This document shows positions 25,601 through 37,600 of a stretch of 64,000 nt of DNA, in pieces. The notes beneath the pieces are model-generated. The model was not told the DNA's origin. It worked only from the letters and a program-made list of their open reading frames with translations, and did not search any database. The first letter of the stretch is position 1. Every line of letters begins with the position of its first letter. The stretch covers positions 14,227,261 through 14,291,260 of the forward strand of contig NC_019866.2 in NCBI RefSeq assembly GCF_002234675.1, written 5' to 3'. The translations under genes were made by a program, and so were the position numbers. Origin of the DNA: Oryzias latipes (lineage: Eukaryota > Chordata > Actinopteri > Beloniformes > Adrianichthyidae).

Positions 25601-28600
25601 GAGTCATAGTGACTCGGCTGGCTGCACGTAAATATATGGGAATAATAGCAGCCTTTATTTTGTCGGGACACGACTGGAAACACAAATTGACGTGATCGTT
25701 TTAACGGTTATTAAGGACTGAGCAGAGTTTTGCATTGAAACGCTCACAGCCTCCGTGTGAGCTGGAGACTGCGTGTCGTGTGAGCTGCGGGGCCGATGGC
25801 AGTCTGAAGGCTCCCACACGTAACAACGCATCCGCCCCTCATACACAAAACGTACAGTATTAAGTCCGATTGCTCTGCACAGACACGATTTGCTCCGTTC
25901 ACCGGCGCAATGGGGACGAAGCGCTCCTCCTTGAAGCCGCCCTGGCCAGAGCTGTCGGAGTAGATAGGAAGGGGAGACAAGGAGCGCGCGGCAGCGCGGA
26001 GGCGTCGAGCCATTCTGCAGGCTGCAGCCAGGGCTTACTCGAGGCGTCCGCGGAGCAAGTGTTTGTTGTGGAAGTAAACTTCTGACCCATGCGCCGCGAG
26101 GAGGTGCGCGTATCGTGCTGAGGCGCGGGCTTTTCAGTCGTCGCTGCTTTATTTTACTAGCGTGTTTTTTAACCAGCCCTGTTACTCCCATAACGCTGCC
26201 GCGACACAAGCGGAAGGAGAGCTTTACCCGTTCACTCCTCCATGCACTGCTGATACTTGCTCATTCTTAAACACGTACAACAGAATGGCGAGCCGGGCAT
26301 CGGCCCCGCCTTTAGCCCCTAAGACTCATGGGAAATGTGGGATCGCGGATGTAAATTTCCTCATCATAACTGAGGGATGTAATGTTGATTATATGGTTAC
26401 TGTTTGTAATTTTATGTATGATACCTAGATTGTCAATAAGTTAAAAAAATAAAATAAAATAAAAACCATAACTGAGGAACTTGTGAACAGAATAGAGGTG
26501 CATACTGTTTGGCAGATGTAAATAAACTTATATACATGAGCCTGAGGGAAAGCTGACTCCACCCACTGTGTGCCAATAAAGCACACTTGCTCTGTGAGTC
26601 AGGACGTGATCCGTCAGCATGACAATGTTGCCTAATTCATGCAGCTTGTACTCTGATGCGGCTTGTGTATGTATAACATTAGTTAAACATGTGAAAATAG
26701 GTGGGTGCGGCCTGTAATCGGGTGCGCTTTGTAGTCCGGAATTTACGGTAATTCAATTAATTTGAATGAAAGTAAAATAACCGTCTGATAACTACGTTTT
26801 ATTTTTAAGCTGATTTAACAAAAAAAAATGATTAATGTTAACTGAAGCAGTTAATTATGCTAGATCAAAGTAAAAAAGTTTATCTTTCCAACATCCCTAC
26901 GTGGTCTTATCACCCTCTCATGGTGATCTGCTAAATTATCATCAAATGGACACGCCATGCTGCTTCATCTCTCTGAAAACAAACTAACTTTCAACTAAAC
27001 CTGCTCCAGAACAGGGGCCTGTTGCACAAAAGTAGGATAAGGGATTAAGCCAGGATATCTTGGTGATCCTGGCTCAATTGATCCCCAATCCGGTTGCACT
27101 AAAGCTGGATAGGGGGCAGGAGGATATGTTATGGTATAAATTACCATGGAGATTTATTCTGTGGAGCTAGCCTGCTCCAGACCAGGCTAAATTCCAGGAT
27201 CTATTTAATCTCATCCCTAATGTCAGTCAGCAGTCGCCACAAATGGAAACCAATAGTTATTTCATTGCTTACTATACATTGTTATCACTTATAACTAGAC
27301 CCCCTGTCATTATTTAAACATTAGTGATCATTAATTTCAATCATTTTGGATAAATAATGAGTTTTAGATGATGTTGCTATCATTAGATAATTAAGTTTCC
27401 CATAGACTATAAGGCTATATATAAAATGATAGAATATTAGGGCCACAGAGGGAAAAAAAGACAAGTCATAATATTGTAACCAGTTGTTTTAAAGGAGGAC
27501 AGTTGTTAAAATGACAGATGTGGGGCATTTCGTGAAATTGTACCTCAGTATGGTTTCATAAACAAAGACATGCTGATGTGCCAGAATATCAAGTATCACA
27601 TTGTCATAACTATCAAAACAGTAAAAAGAATATGTTGCTTTTCTGCAGAAAGAACCAGCCTCATAAATTTATGACTTTATCCTTTTTCCTCAGTGGGGCC
27701 CTAGTACTCTGTCATACAAAATAATACACATTCCATTAAAATATGAAAACACAATGTGTAACATTATGTTCCTTTATTGAATAAGGAGAAAACAAAGCAG
27801 GTAAACTACACTCAAAAAACGTTAACTTTGAATGAACATAAAAAAATTATGGAAATGATTTCCACATGATTAGACAGCGTTACTTGAACAAAAATGAATC
27901 ATATTGGTCCTACTCAATGTACTTAGGTTCAAACTAATAAATTTAAGTGGATTCAATCTAAATACTGCAGTTGGACCCAACTTTAAATTAATATTGTTGC
28001 TCACTCTCAAGAAATAAAAGTTGATCCAACTTAATTGAATCACTTCAATTGGTCACACCTCATTAAATTAAGTTTATTCAACTTAAATTTGTATGACTAC
28101 CTAACACAATTTATGTTGATATAACTTAATTTTTTGCTTTAATTTTATTTATACATCTGACATTGATAAAGTTTTCCAAAGTTTCAACCAAGGGGTCTTT
28201 TAATTTTCACATCAAAGACATTAAATACGCAGTAATGTCCCACATGACAAGACAGGAGTTCAAATAACGCAAATTCTGTTTTAAGTTACATGAACAGTTT
28301 ACCGCACAAGGGGTTTGGTCATCATCCTCTCCCACACTCTAACTCATGGTGCAGAAAAGAAATAAACATATCAGTTTAAATCACTAGTTAAAACAGCTAG
28401 ACAATAAAACCCATGGACCAAAACTCACACCTAAACCCCAATCTGCCCAGATAGACAAAGAAAATGGAATCCCACAATTCCTTGCGATTACTAATGTATC
28501 CAATTTAACGGTATCATGTTGGATCAACATGATTGAAATTAGTAACTTTTAAATGGATTATTTTTATGTACGATCAACATGATTCATTCACGTAAGATTT

Positions 28601-31600
28601 ACAAACATAACATTTTCTGGTTGAAATGACAAGTTACATTTTCATATAATTAATTGGCTGGTAATTTAATTTAAAAAAATCTTGAGTGTGCTTTATCACT
28701 GTGGTGGTGTTGCCTTTCTTCTTAATTATATCTTTTACCTCCTCATATGCCTCCATGAGGATTTGTGCTTCCGACGGGGAAAAGTACGCGGCTCTGGTTG
28801 CCATGGTGAATCGGTTAATCTGTGATCTGTGGCGGGGTCTATTTGAGTGAGCCGTGAGCGCGCACCTATCCAGGATTGGTTACACCTGGCTTGATGAATC
28901 CGTGTCTGCTCATCCTGGCTTGGTCTTTGTGCAACCGATTAAGCCTGGACGCACATGTTTTGGATACATTGAGCTCAGCTCAGTCATTTATCCCGGATGT
29001 CTTAATTCTACTTTTGTGCAAGAGGCCACAGGTTATGTTCAGAGCATGAGTTGCCATGGCAACTTGACCTACCCTGAAACATACCTCCATTTCTGGAACC
29101 GAAAGCTGAGGTTATCAACTTCCTTAGCCTAGGTCAAGTTGCCATGGCAACTCATGTTCTGAACATAACCTGGTCGGGAGCAGGTTTAGTTGAAGGTTAG
29201 TTTGTTTACAGAGAGGTGAAGCAGCATGGCGTGTCCATTTGAAGATGATTTAGTGGATGAAGAAGCTCAGATAATACTTTTTCCACGGTGACAGGGTGAT
29301 CAGACCACGTATGGATGTTGGAAAGATAAACTTTTTTACTTTTATCTAACATAGTTATTTGCTTCAGTTAAGATAAATCATTTGTTTTTTAAGTCAGTTT
29401 AAAAATAACACGCAGTTTTCAGACAGTTATTCTACTTTCATTCAAATTAATTCAATTAAGTAGGTGTAACTTTGGTGCTGCCGTTAGATCAGCACCGCAA
29501 AAGATTGTGGGATACCATTTCCTTTGCCTGTCTGGACGGATTTTGGTTTAAGTGTGGCTTTTTGACCAAATGTGTTTAGTTCTTTAGCTGTTTTACTGTG
29601 TCAAGGCCTGTTCACACCGGGACGAATTTCGCCGGCGATTTTCGCCGACGTTTAACGCCTCGTGACTAAACAAAGGGCACCAACGAGAGTGTGCACACCG
29701 ACGCGAAAAAACGCCAGGCGTTAAAGCGTCAAAAAAAAAAAACGCCTCGGGTTCGTTTTTTTTTTTCGACGCGTCGCGTCGAAATCTACTCGACCAATGA
29801 GAATGTCGCTTTTGCTCACGTGTCTGGAGCTTCTGAAGTTACAGTAAAACACAACTTGGGGGCGCTCAAACACAAAACTGCCTTGCTGAGCACACATACC
29901 AGCGAAGAAGATAGACGCCAAGTAGCGTCTACACACAGCCGCGAAGCAATAATGACGGACATTCTAAAATATCCCCGAACCAAGCACCAGTTGGAGCTAC
30001 TGGTGCTTGAAATATTCATGTTTTCTTTGTTTGATTCTGACAAGCGTGTAAATACTTGCTCTCTTCTTCTGAGTGAAAAGCGACTTTCAGAAGCGTAAAG
30101 TTGCGCAGCGCCACCTTGTGTACAGGAGTATTTCTGTTTTACATTAAGCGCCATCTAATGTCAGGGAATGAAATTGCATGTTCACTCCACTCATCGTCAG
30201 CGAAAATCGCCTGGGTGTGAACACAAAAAACGTGGCGAAAAACGCTGGCGAATAACGCCTGGCGAATATTCGTCCCGGTGTGTACGGGCCTTTATGCCAT
30301 GTTTTGCTGAGTTGTTTAGTCCTACTGTGCTTATGTCTCTGCACCATGAGTAAGAGTGAAGGAGAGGATGATGAGTTTATATAGCACCCCCACTGAGAGT
30401 AGATTTAACGACAATGATGGAAAATTCTTAAATGAATTCTTTTTCCCGTCCTTTTTATTGTTATAAAAATGAGCATATCTGCCGGCTCATACTTAGACAT
30501 ATGAGAGATCAAGAAATATAATTAATTAAGATGGAAAAAAGATTAATTCAATTGGAGTAATATGACATTTAGTTAGATAAATACATAAATTTGAGCTGTA
30601 TGAACAATTGTTGAGTTTTATAGACGTAGGAAATTAGGTTGATTAAATTTAACTCAATTATTTGTTACCAATAGAAGTAATTCATTTAAGGTGGCAAAAT
30701 TGGAAAAGTTATATATATATGCATCACAGGGAAAATGGAAACAAGATCAGAAACTCATGCGTTTACTTTGTCTGTTCTTACTACAAGCAGAAACTCTTTC
30801 TTTTGATGATGCAGCCATATTACTTTTTTGATGGGCGTATAATCTCCATACGCCACCATTAAAACCTCAGACTCCGTCTCACCGAAGTACAGCGCTTTCT
30901 TATTTTCCACGCGTTTCCATGGTGACTCCAGAAATCGGCGATCTATTGAGAATGTATTTATGTACTTGACATGCACATGCATTAACCCAGGGTTACCAAG
31001 TCGAGCGTAATTATGCCAACTCATATCCGGTCTTTTGGAACCGACATATCCAGAGTAAGCAAGTTCAGGCGGACTTCAGCCAGAGTTCAGGCTAGTTTAA
31101 ACATGCTTCCTGGAATACCCCCCAGGAGGCATGGTGTTTGTTTTTAAAGTTATGCTGATGACACACAACTCTACATCGCTTTGTCTACTGATGACGGAGA
31201 GTCTGTCAACATACTTTTAAATTGTATTTTAGACATTAAGTCATGGATGGCAGAGAACTTCTTACAGCTCAACCAGGACAAAACAGAGCTTTCAGTGATC
31301 GGTTTTGAAGACGAGAGAGATTGTTTTATCTAAAAAATTATAAAACTTCGCAGTGTGAGAGAAACCTCAGTGTTATTTTCGACTCTGAGATGAATTTTAT
31401 TCCACAAATAAAAAATATTACCATTTTTACAATTACTATTTTATGCATTTTATACAGAATATTTGTTAAATGTATTATGTACCGTGGCCCTGAAGTGCAT
31501 ACATACAAAAGTATTTTTAAGATCACAATGACAATTTAAAAAAAAGGCTCAAAAGCAGTGTTCCATTTTAGAAAACAAAACAAAATTTCAGAAACCAAAA

Positions 31601-34600
31601 CTTAAAAAACAAAAATGAAAAAAACATTTCAGAAAATAAAATTAATTTCCAGAAAACAAAAACGAAATCTTCAGAAATGAAAAACATTTCCAAACCGGAA
31701 GAGGCAGGTACTATGGGACAACGCTGATTGGATGATGATGTTTGTCAATCATTTGAACTGAAAAGTATTTTAAATGAAGCGATGCTGGATTTTATCGTCC
31801 AAACAACAATGTACCTAATAATCCATGAATTTCACATTTACATATTAAATAAAAAATGCAGCAAATGGATAATGGAGGTGTAACCCTTGTGTTATCCTAG
31901 GCACTTTAACATTGGGAGTTGGGTTATCTAGACCCACTAGACAGTGCGCTTAACCTTTTTTCTTCAATGATTTGTGATCTTCACTGGTGTCCATGGATTA
32001 CATGAAATCTTTCCACCTTTATCCACCGTTGTCATGGTAGGAAGAACACGTCAAAGTAAGGGTGGGGTCATCTAAGATAGCACAAGGGTTAAATTCTTTT
32101 TTTAAAATAGTTCATCTGAAGCAGAACGGTCACCAGGAAGTGGTTTGTGTAGATGACGTCCGTTCTGCAGGTAAACAATGAAAGGGAAGGACGAAAGGAT
32201 AAAACGTTAACTTAAACGTTAATCTTTGAATTTTTTGTGGATGTGATGATGACAGAGCGCATACAGAAATATCAGCACCAACCAGGTTTACAAATGTTTC
32301 GAAATGTCTGTGAGAGGATTCTGTCAGAAGCAGCAGTGTAAAGACGGCGCACATCAGGAAATGCAGTCACGTCATCCACAGATAAGGTACGGAGGGACAT
32401 CTTTTTGATCTAATTAAGCAGTAATGAAGCGTTAAACATGATTTCTAGGTGGGTGTTTACAGACAGATCCAAGATCCTTTAGTCATACGTTTATGACAGG
32501 TTACCACATCAGCTGGAGAGGGGGGTCACAGACAGGTGTACCAGCCGCATAATCAGCAAAGCTGTCAGGTATACTGCAGCAGTGTGTGTCTCAGAATAAC
32601 ATTTATGAATGCTTCTTATTCACACTTTTTAAGATCTGTGACTTTAGAGTGTGTCAGTGCACAGAAACATGACAGTAAATGACTGGATGTGCACATCATC
32701 AGACATGTCCAGGTGTGTCATTAACGGTGGCAAAGTCTGTAGTCTAATAAAAATCTTAAAAAAAGAAAAATTGTCTTTTACGCAGAGGGGGAATACCAAA
32801 GTGTTTTAGAATGTGTTTTTATAAGAATGAAATAATGTATTTTAATCTGAATTTGGTGTTTTGACCCCTCCCTAATGAATTTGTGGTATAACCTGTTTTC
32901 TCCTCATTTTGATGAACTCAACCTTTTCCTGAATGAAAGATGAACAGCAGCTGCAGGGATTTTTATTTATTAATTTATTTCAGGGATTTCATTGAGCTGG
33001 AGTCCAGTGCAGAGGAAGCTGCAGGAACTGGCATCCCTTACCTGTGCATCTTCCTCTGGAGTGTTTCTGTTTTCAACAGAACACGACAGATGTGATGCTG
33101 AGCAGCAATGTGGACAAAACCTCCCTGACATGACTCTTTTTGATATAGTTGTTAAGCACAAACAGACTTTTCCCATATGCATTTTTTCCTCTAATAAATG
33201 TGACTGACAGGTACGCTGAGTAAATGCTGAATGTAAACGTAACATTTGATTGACTGCATGAAGAAGCCCATAAAGGAAAATCCACAACCGTTTCTTTGTT
33301 TCTGTTATTGAATAACATATTCATGTTAAGTTTTCAATAAATATACTGCATTGCTATGAAACAAATTTGTTTATTTTCATATCCATTATTACAATCCTCA
33401 CATCTGCATTCAGTTTTTGCATTGACAAAGAAACATTTCTAAACAACAGCTTTGAAAAAATAACATCAACTTTGTTAATATAGCTTTAAAACCTAAATTG
33501 GTAAACATGGAAAAACTCCTAAATGAAGCAAGTCTAATATGAACATTTTAAACTGGGGTTTTGCTTAAAGGAACATTAAGTTGTTTGGAGTTGTACAAGT
33601 GTTTGATGCGATTCCTTATAAATGTGGTTTTCCAGATCATCAGCCCAACGCTAAAGCCAGGAATTATGACTCGTCTTTCACTCCCCACTGCATCCTTTAC
33701 AACCAATCAGGCTTATGCAGCAGGTTAAAGACATCGTGATTCGTGTGTCTGGCGAAATTTAAAAAAGGAATTTAAAAGTTCATTAGCAGTTTGCTGCATT
33801 TTTTATTAATATGTAAATGGCAAATACGGGGATTATTATGGTACATTGTTGTTTGGACGATAAAATCCAGCATCGCTTCATTTAAAATACTTTTCAGTTC
33901 AAATGGTTGACAAACATCATCATCCAATCAGCGTTGTCCCATAGTACCTGCCTGTTCCAGTTTAGAAATGTTTTTCATTTCTGAAGATGTCATTTTGTTT
34001 TTTGGAAATTGATTTCGTTTTCTGAAATGTTTTTTTTCACTTCTGTTCTTTACATTTTGGTTTCTGAAATCTTGTTTCGAGTGATTTGTGGAATGATTTG
34101 CACCGTAATTATGCCACTTTTAATGTCTACAAAGTACAACACAAACTACAGAACATGTGGCAAAGAGCACCAAGCTACAGTGGCAACAGGTTGCAGCAAA
34201 ATTCTCTTCTCACAGGCTGGAGGTCAAACACAGTTCTTTTAAATGCTGCCTCCATCAGCTTAGGTCCAATGGGAGCCACACCTTTCCAGCACCACACCTG
34301 AAAACAATCAGACAGACGGACAAAGATCCACAAAAATCAAGAAGTTCCACTCTGATAGAAATAAAATACATAAAACACAGCATAAGAAGAAAAAACTAAC
34401 CTGCGTACGGCCACAACCGTAACAAAGGTTTTGCTTTTTGTTTTTAGAATTTGGGTATGTTTTCATGTACAGCACTTTGAGTAACACAAGTTCAAAAAGT
34501 GCTAGACAAATAAAGTTTGATTTGATTTGATGTAACTTTATATGTGCACAATTTCTTTCAGCACAATGGATTCTTGGATCAACATGTTTGTTTTTTTGGT

Positions 34601-37600
34601 CTTTATTTCAGGTTGTCACCCAGCAGTGACTGGTGAGCATTCAAGTGCTAGTTCTCTATTTTCTGCATTTAGATGTTCCTTTCCATATAATTTATCTCTT
34701 CAAAACTTAAGAAATGAGCTGAATGTATGTTGTTATCCAAATTAAATGTCTGCAAAAGTATGGAGTCCTATACTGTTCATAATTAAATAAATAAATATTT
34801 AATTCAATAAATAAATATGACCTCATGCAAATACACAATCAACCAATAAATATCTCATAAATATATAAAAAGATCATGAAATTGTGAAAAACCTGCACAC
34901 AGATTTTAAATTAGCCATTATATTATTCAATATATTTCATGTTGCTTTAAAAACCTGTTCATTATTTAAAACAGCATTTTAAAATATTCATTTTTAATCA
35001 TGTGGAATATTATTATAATTCTACTTCTTTTTTCAGAACCTTGGATTTCAAAATCAATATTTTCCAAAGTAGCTATGTTTTTATTTCATGTTGCTGTTTT
35101 TCACAATGGCTTATTTATTTCATGAAGAGCTTTTTCAGGAGAATGGGTCTATCTGTCAATCATTGAAAGTGGGCGGGATCTAAATGCTCATTGGCTCATC
35201 CATGGAAATCGACTCTTATTCCTCGATACCCGCTCAGCTGTGTGCCAGTCAGAGAGATGACATATTTCGGTGATATCCGCGCGGCTTTGCTGACATTTGA
35301 TACAAACTATCTGTCTGCAGCAAAATGTGCAAACATGGATGACTCTGTTTTTGTAGTTTGAGGGTTTGTGTGGACCAAAGGGAGCTCCGGTTGTCCACGT
35401 GTCCAAGTTCCCCGTGAAACACTCCTGACTGTCACGTCATTCACTCAGCTCTCCTTTGCTCTGCAAGTAACAGCTCTGCTGTCTGAGCTCACAGATCCAG
35501 TCTGACGTCATTGTGCCTTATGTCGGCTCGCAGGAGGCGAGCTGGCGGACCGACAGAGAGTCAGAGCAGGCAGCAGCGGATAGCGGAAGCAGCATGCTCG
35601 GGCCTCCTGAACCTTATGATATTTTTTCTATTTTCATTGAGACAATGATTATAAATCAGGTCCACTGTTTTTTTTTCCCCCTCTGGGAAAATGTTGAACT
35701 TTTCCTGCGAAAGTTTCTCTTTCTGGTTGTAAAACGCAGCGGAGATCCGGGGTTTGATTTGGGGTTCACTTCCCCGTTCAGATGCTTCCAGAGCGGGTTA
35801 TTAAAAGATTCGGTCTCTATACTTTGGATATACTTTTTTATTATTACCTTTCTGGCGAACTGAACAACAGACCCTTAACTTGCGCTCACACATACACACA
35901 TTTACACGTAATTTTGACGTCGTTTGACTGCAGGAGCTGAAGCAGAGCCTCTCTGGGATGATCTCATGAACTCAAACATGGAAACATTGTTATCATGTGG
36001 AACTATTCAAAATAAATAAACCTGATCTCTTAACATTCTGCATGTGCATTGATTGTGCATCCATGCATTTTAAGTGAGATAAACACAGGTACAGCTCCAA
36101 GTGGCTATCAGGCTAAAGCGTTGGCTGCTAGCTCCTCCCACACGTGGCATGGTGTGTTTAATGAACTGTTCATAGAAGTTTTGTGGAACTCCAACGACCA
36201 CTCAGCCTAACTTAGACCACTACTAGTTGTTCATGAGAAGATGAAAATTGCCGAACTGACCACAAAATCACCCGAATTATCCACACTCGCCCAAACCACT
36301 TTTATCCGCAAATTTAGAGCCAAAACTGCCCAATTTCTGGTAACACTGTGGATATGTTTAGGTGCATACTCCCCCTAGTGTTGAGGAGTGGGCATCGCGC
36401 CGTCACGTTCGCTGAAACATCTTCGACCGATGTAGTCAGGGTGCTGCTGCTCATGTCTGAGTAAAGGAATAGCCAATCACAAAAGTGTCTCCGCCTTGTC
36501 TGGTTTGATTGACAGATAGACCCATTCTTCTGAAAAAGCTCCTCATGAAAAAATACGCCATTGTGAAAAACAGCAACATGAAATAAAAACAAAGCTACTT
36601 TGGAAAATATTGATTTTGAAAACCAAGGCTCTGAAAAAGAAGTAGAATTATAATAATATTCCACATGAATAAAATGAATATTTTAAAATGCTGTTTTAAA
36701 ATAATGAACAGGTCTTTAAAGCAAAATGAAATATATTGAATAATATAATGGCTAATTTAAAATCTGTGTGCAGGTTTTTCACAATTTCATGATCTTTTTA
36801 TATATTTATGAGATATTTATTGGTTGATTGTGTATTTGTATGAGGCCATATTTACTTATTGAATTTAATATTTATTTATTTAATTATGAACAGTATAGGA
36901 CTCCATACAAAAGCAGCTTATATCACTTAGTTGTTTAGTTGCTCATTTAGTCGTTTCTTTGGTTAGAATTCATGTAAGATGTGAAGAAACAAATAAAACA
37001 TACAAATTGAGTTTATCATGGTTTAGCAAATTAGGTTAAAGGTCCATAGTATATATATATATTTTTTTTGCCAAATGTTCTTACACTTCTCCCTCCTCTT
37101 TTTGACAGATAATTCCACAGTTGTGGAGAATGTATCTCCAGGAGATTCCCCTTGGCTGGTTTATTTCCACCCAGCATTCAGATGTGAGGGGTCACTGATC
37201 ACAGATGAGTGGGTGCTCACAGATGGCAGCTGCGTAAAACCGTAAGATCTAGATATTAATTTTTTTGGGGGAAGGAAAAAAGGAAAGTTTACAGACTTAC
37301 TTCCAACTATTCAGACTTCTAGCTATTTATGCAACAAACTGTAATATGCTTATTCGTAACCACCATATCAAAATATCTGTTTACTGAAATCTTTAAGATT
37401 TGCCTTAATATTTTTTTCTTATATCCAGCTCTGACATCAACAACACATCGGCTTTTGTGGGTGTGAGGAACCGTTCTTCCTTTCCTATTGGATACAGTGC
37501 CTTTTTTAGTATTATAGTTTGCAACATTGAAAATAAAAATGGGAACAACTCTGGAATTTGTCTTCTGAGGCTGAAAAGCCCAATCCGTTTTTCGAACAAC

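Larger units (their letters stand above)
24288..31125. mobile_element. 6.8-kb nest of inverted-repeat DNA elements inserted into the LINE
   Basis: Left outer piece 24288-24810 is the inverse of right outer piece 30520-31125 (Myb/SANT-derived element, ends GTATTCCAGGAAG…CTTCCTGGAATAC). Inside them, arms 24947-27010 and 29171-30400 are inverse copies of each other once a 1567-bp insert (25182-26748) and a 690-bp insert (29603-30292) are removed. AGGAG near both junctions may be a TSD. The outer SANT pieces could belong to the fold-back element or be independent copies. Confidence 0.75.

Noticed and set aside
25655-26428. ORFs of 60-184 codons in the CpG-rich block
   Set aside because: They fall in the non-coding core of a DNA transposon. 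The related cores at 38930 and 58020 do not conserve the frames.
29691-30154. 135-codon and 112-codon ORFs
   Set aside because: Inside a CpG-rich non-autonomous element with inverted ends. No domain is recognised on either strand.
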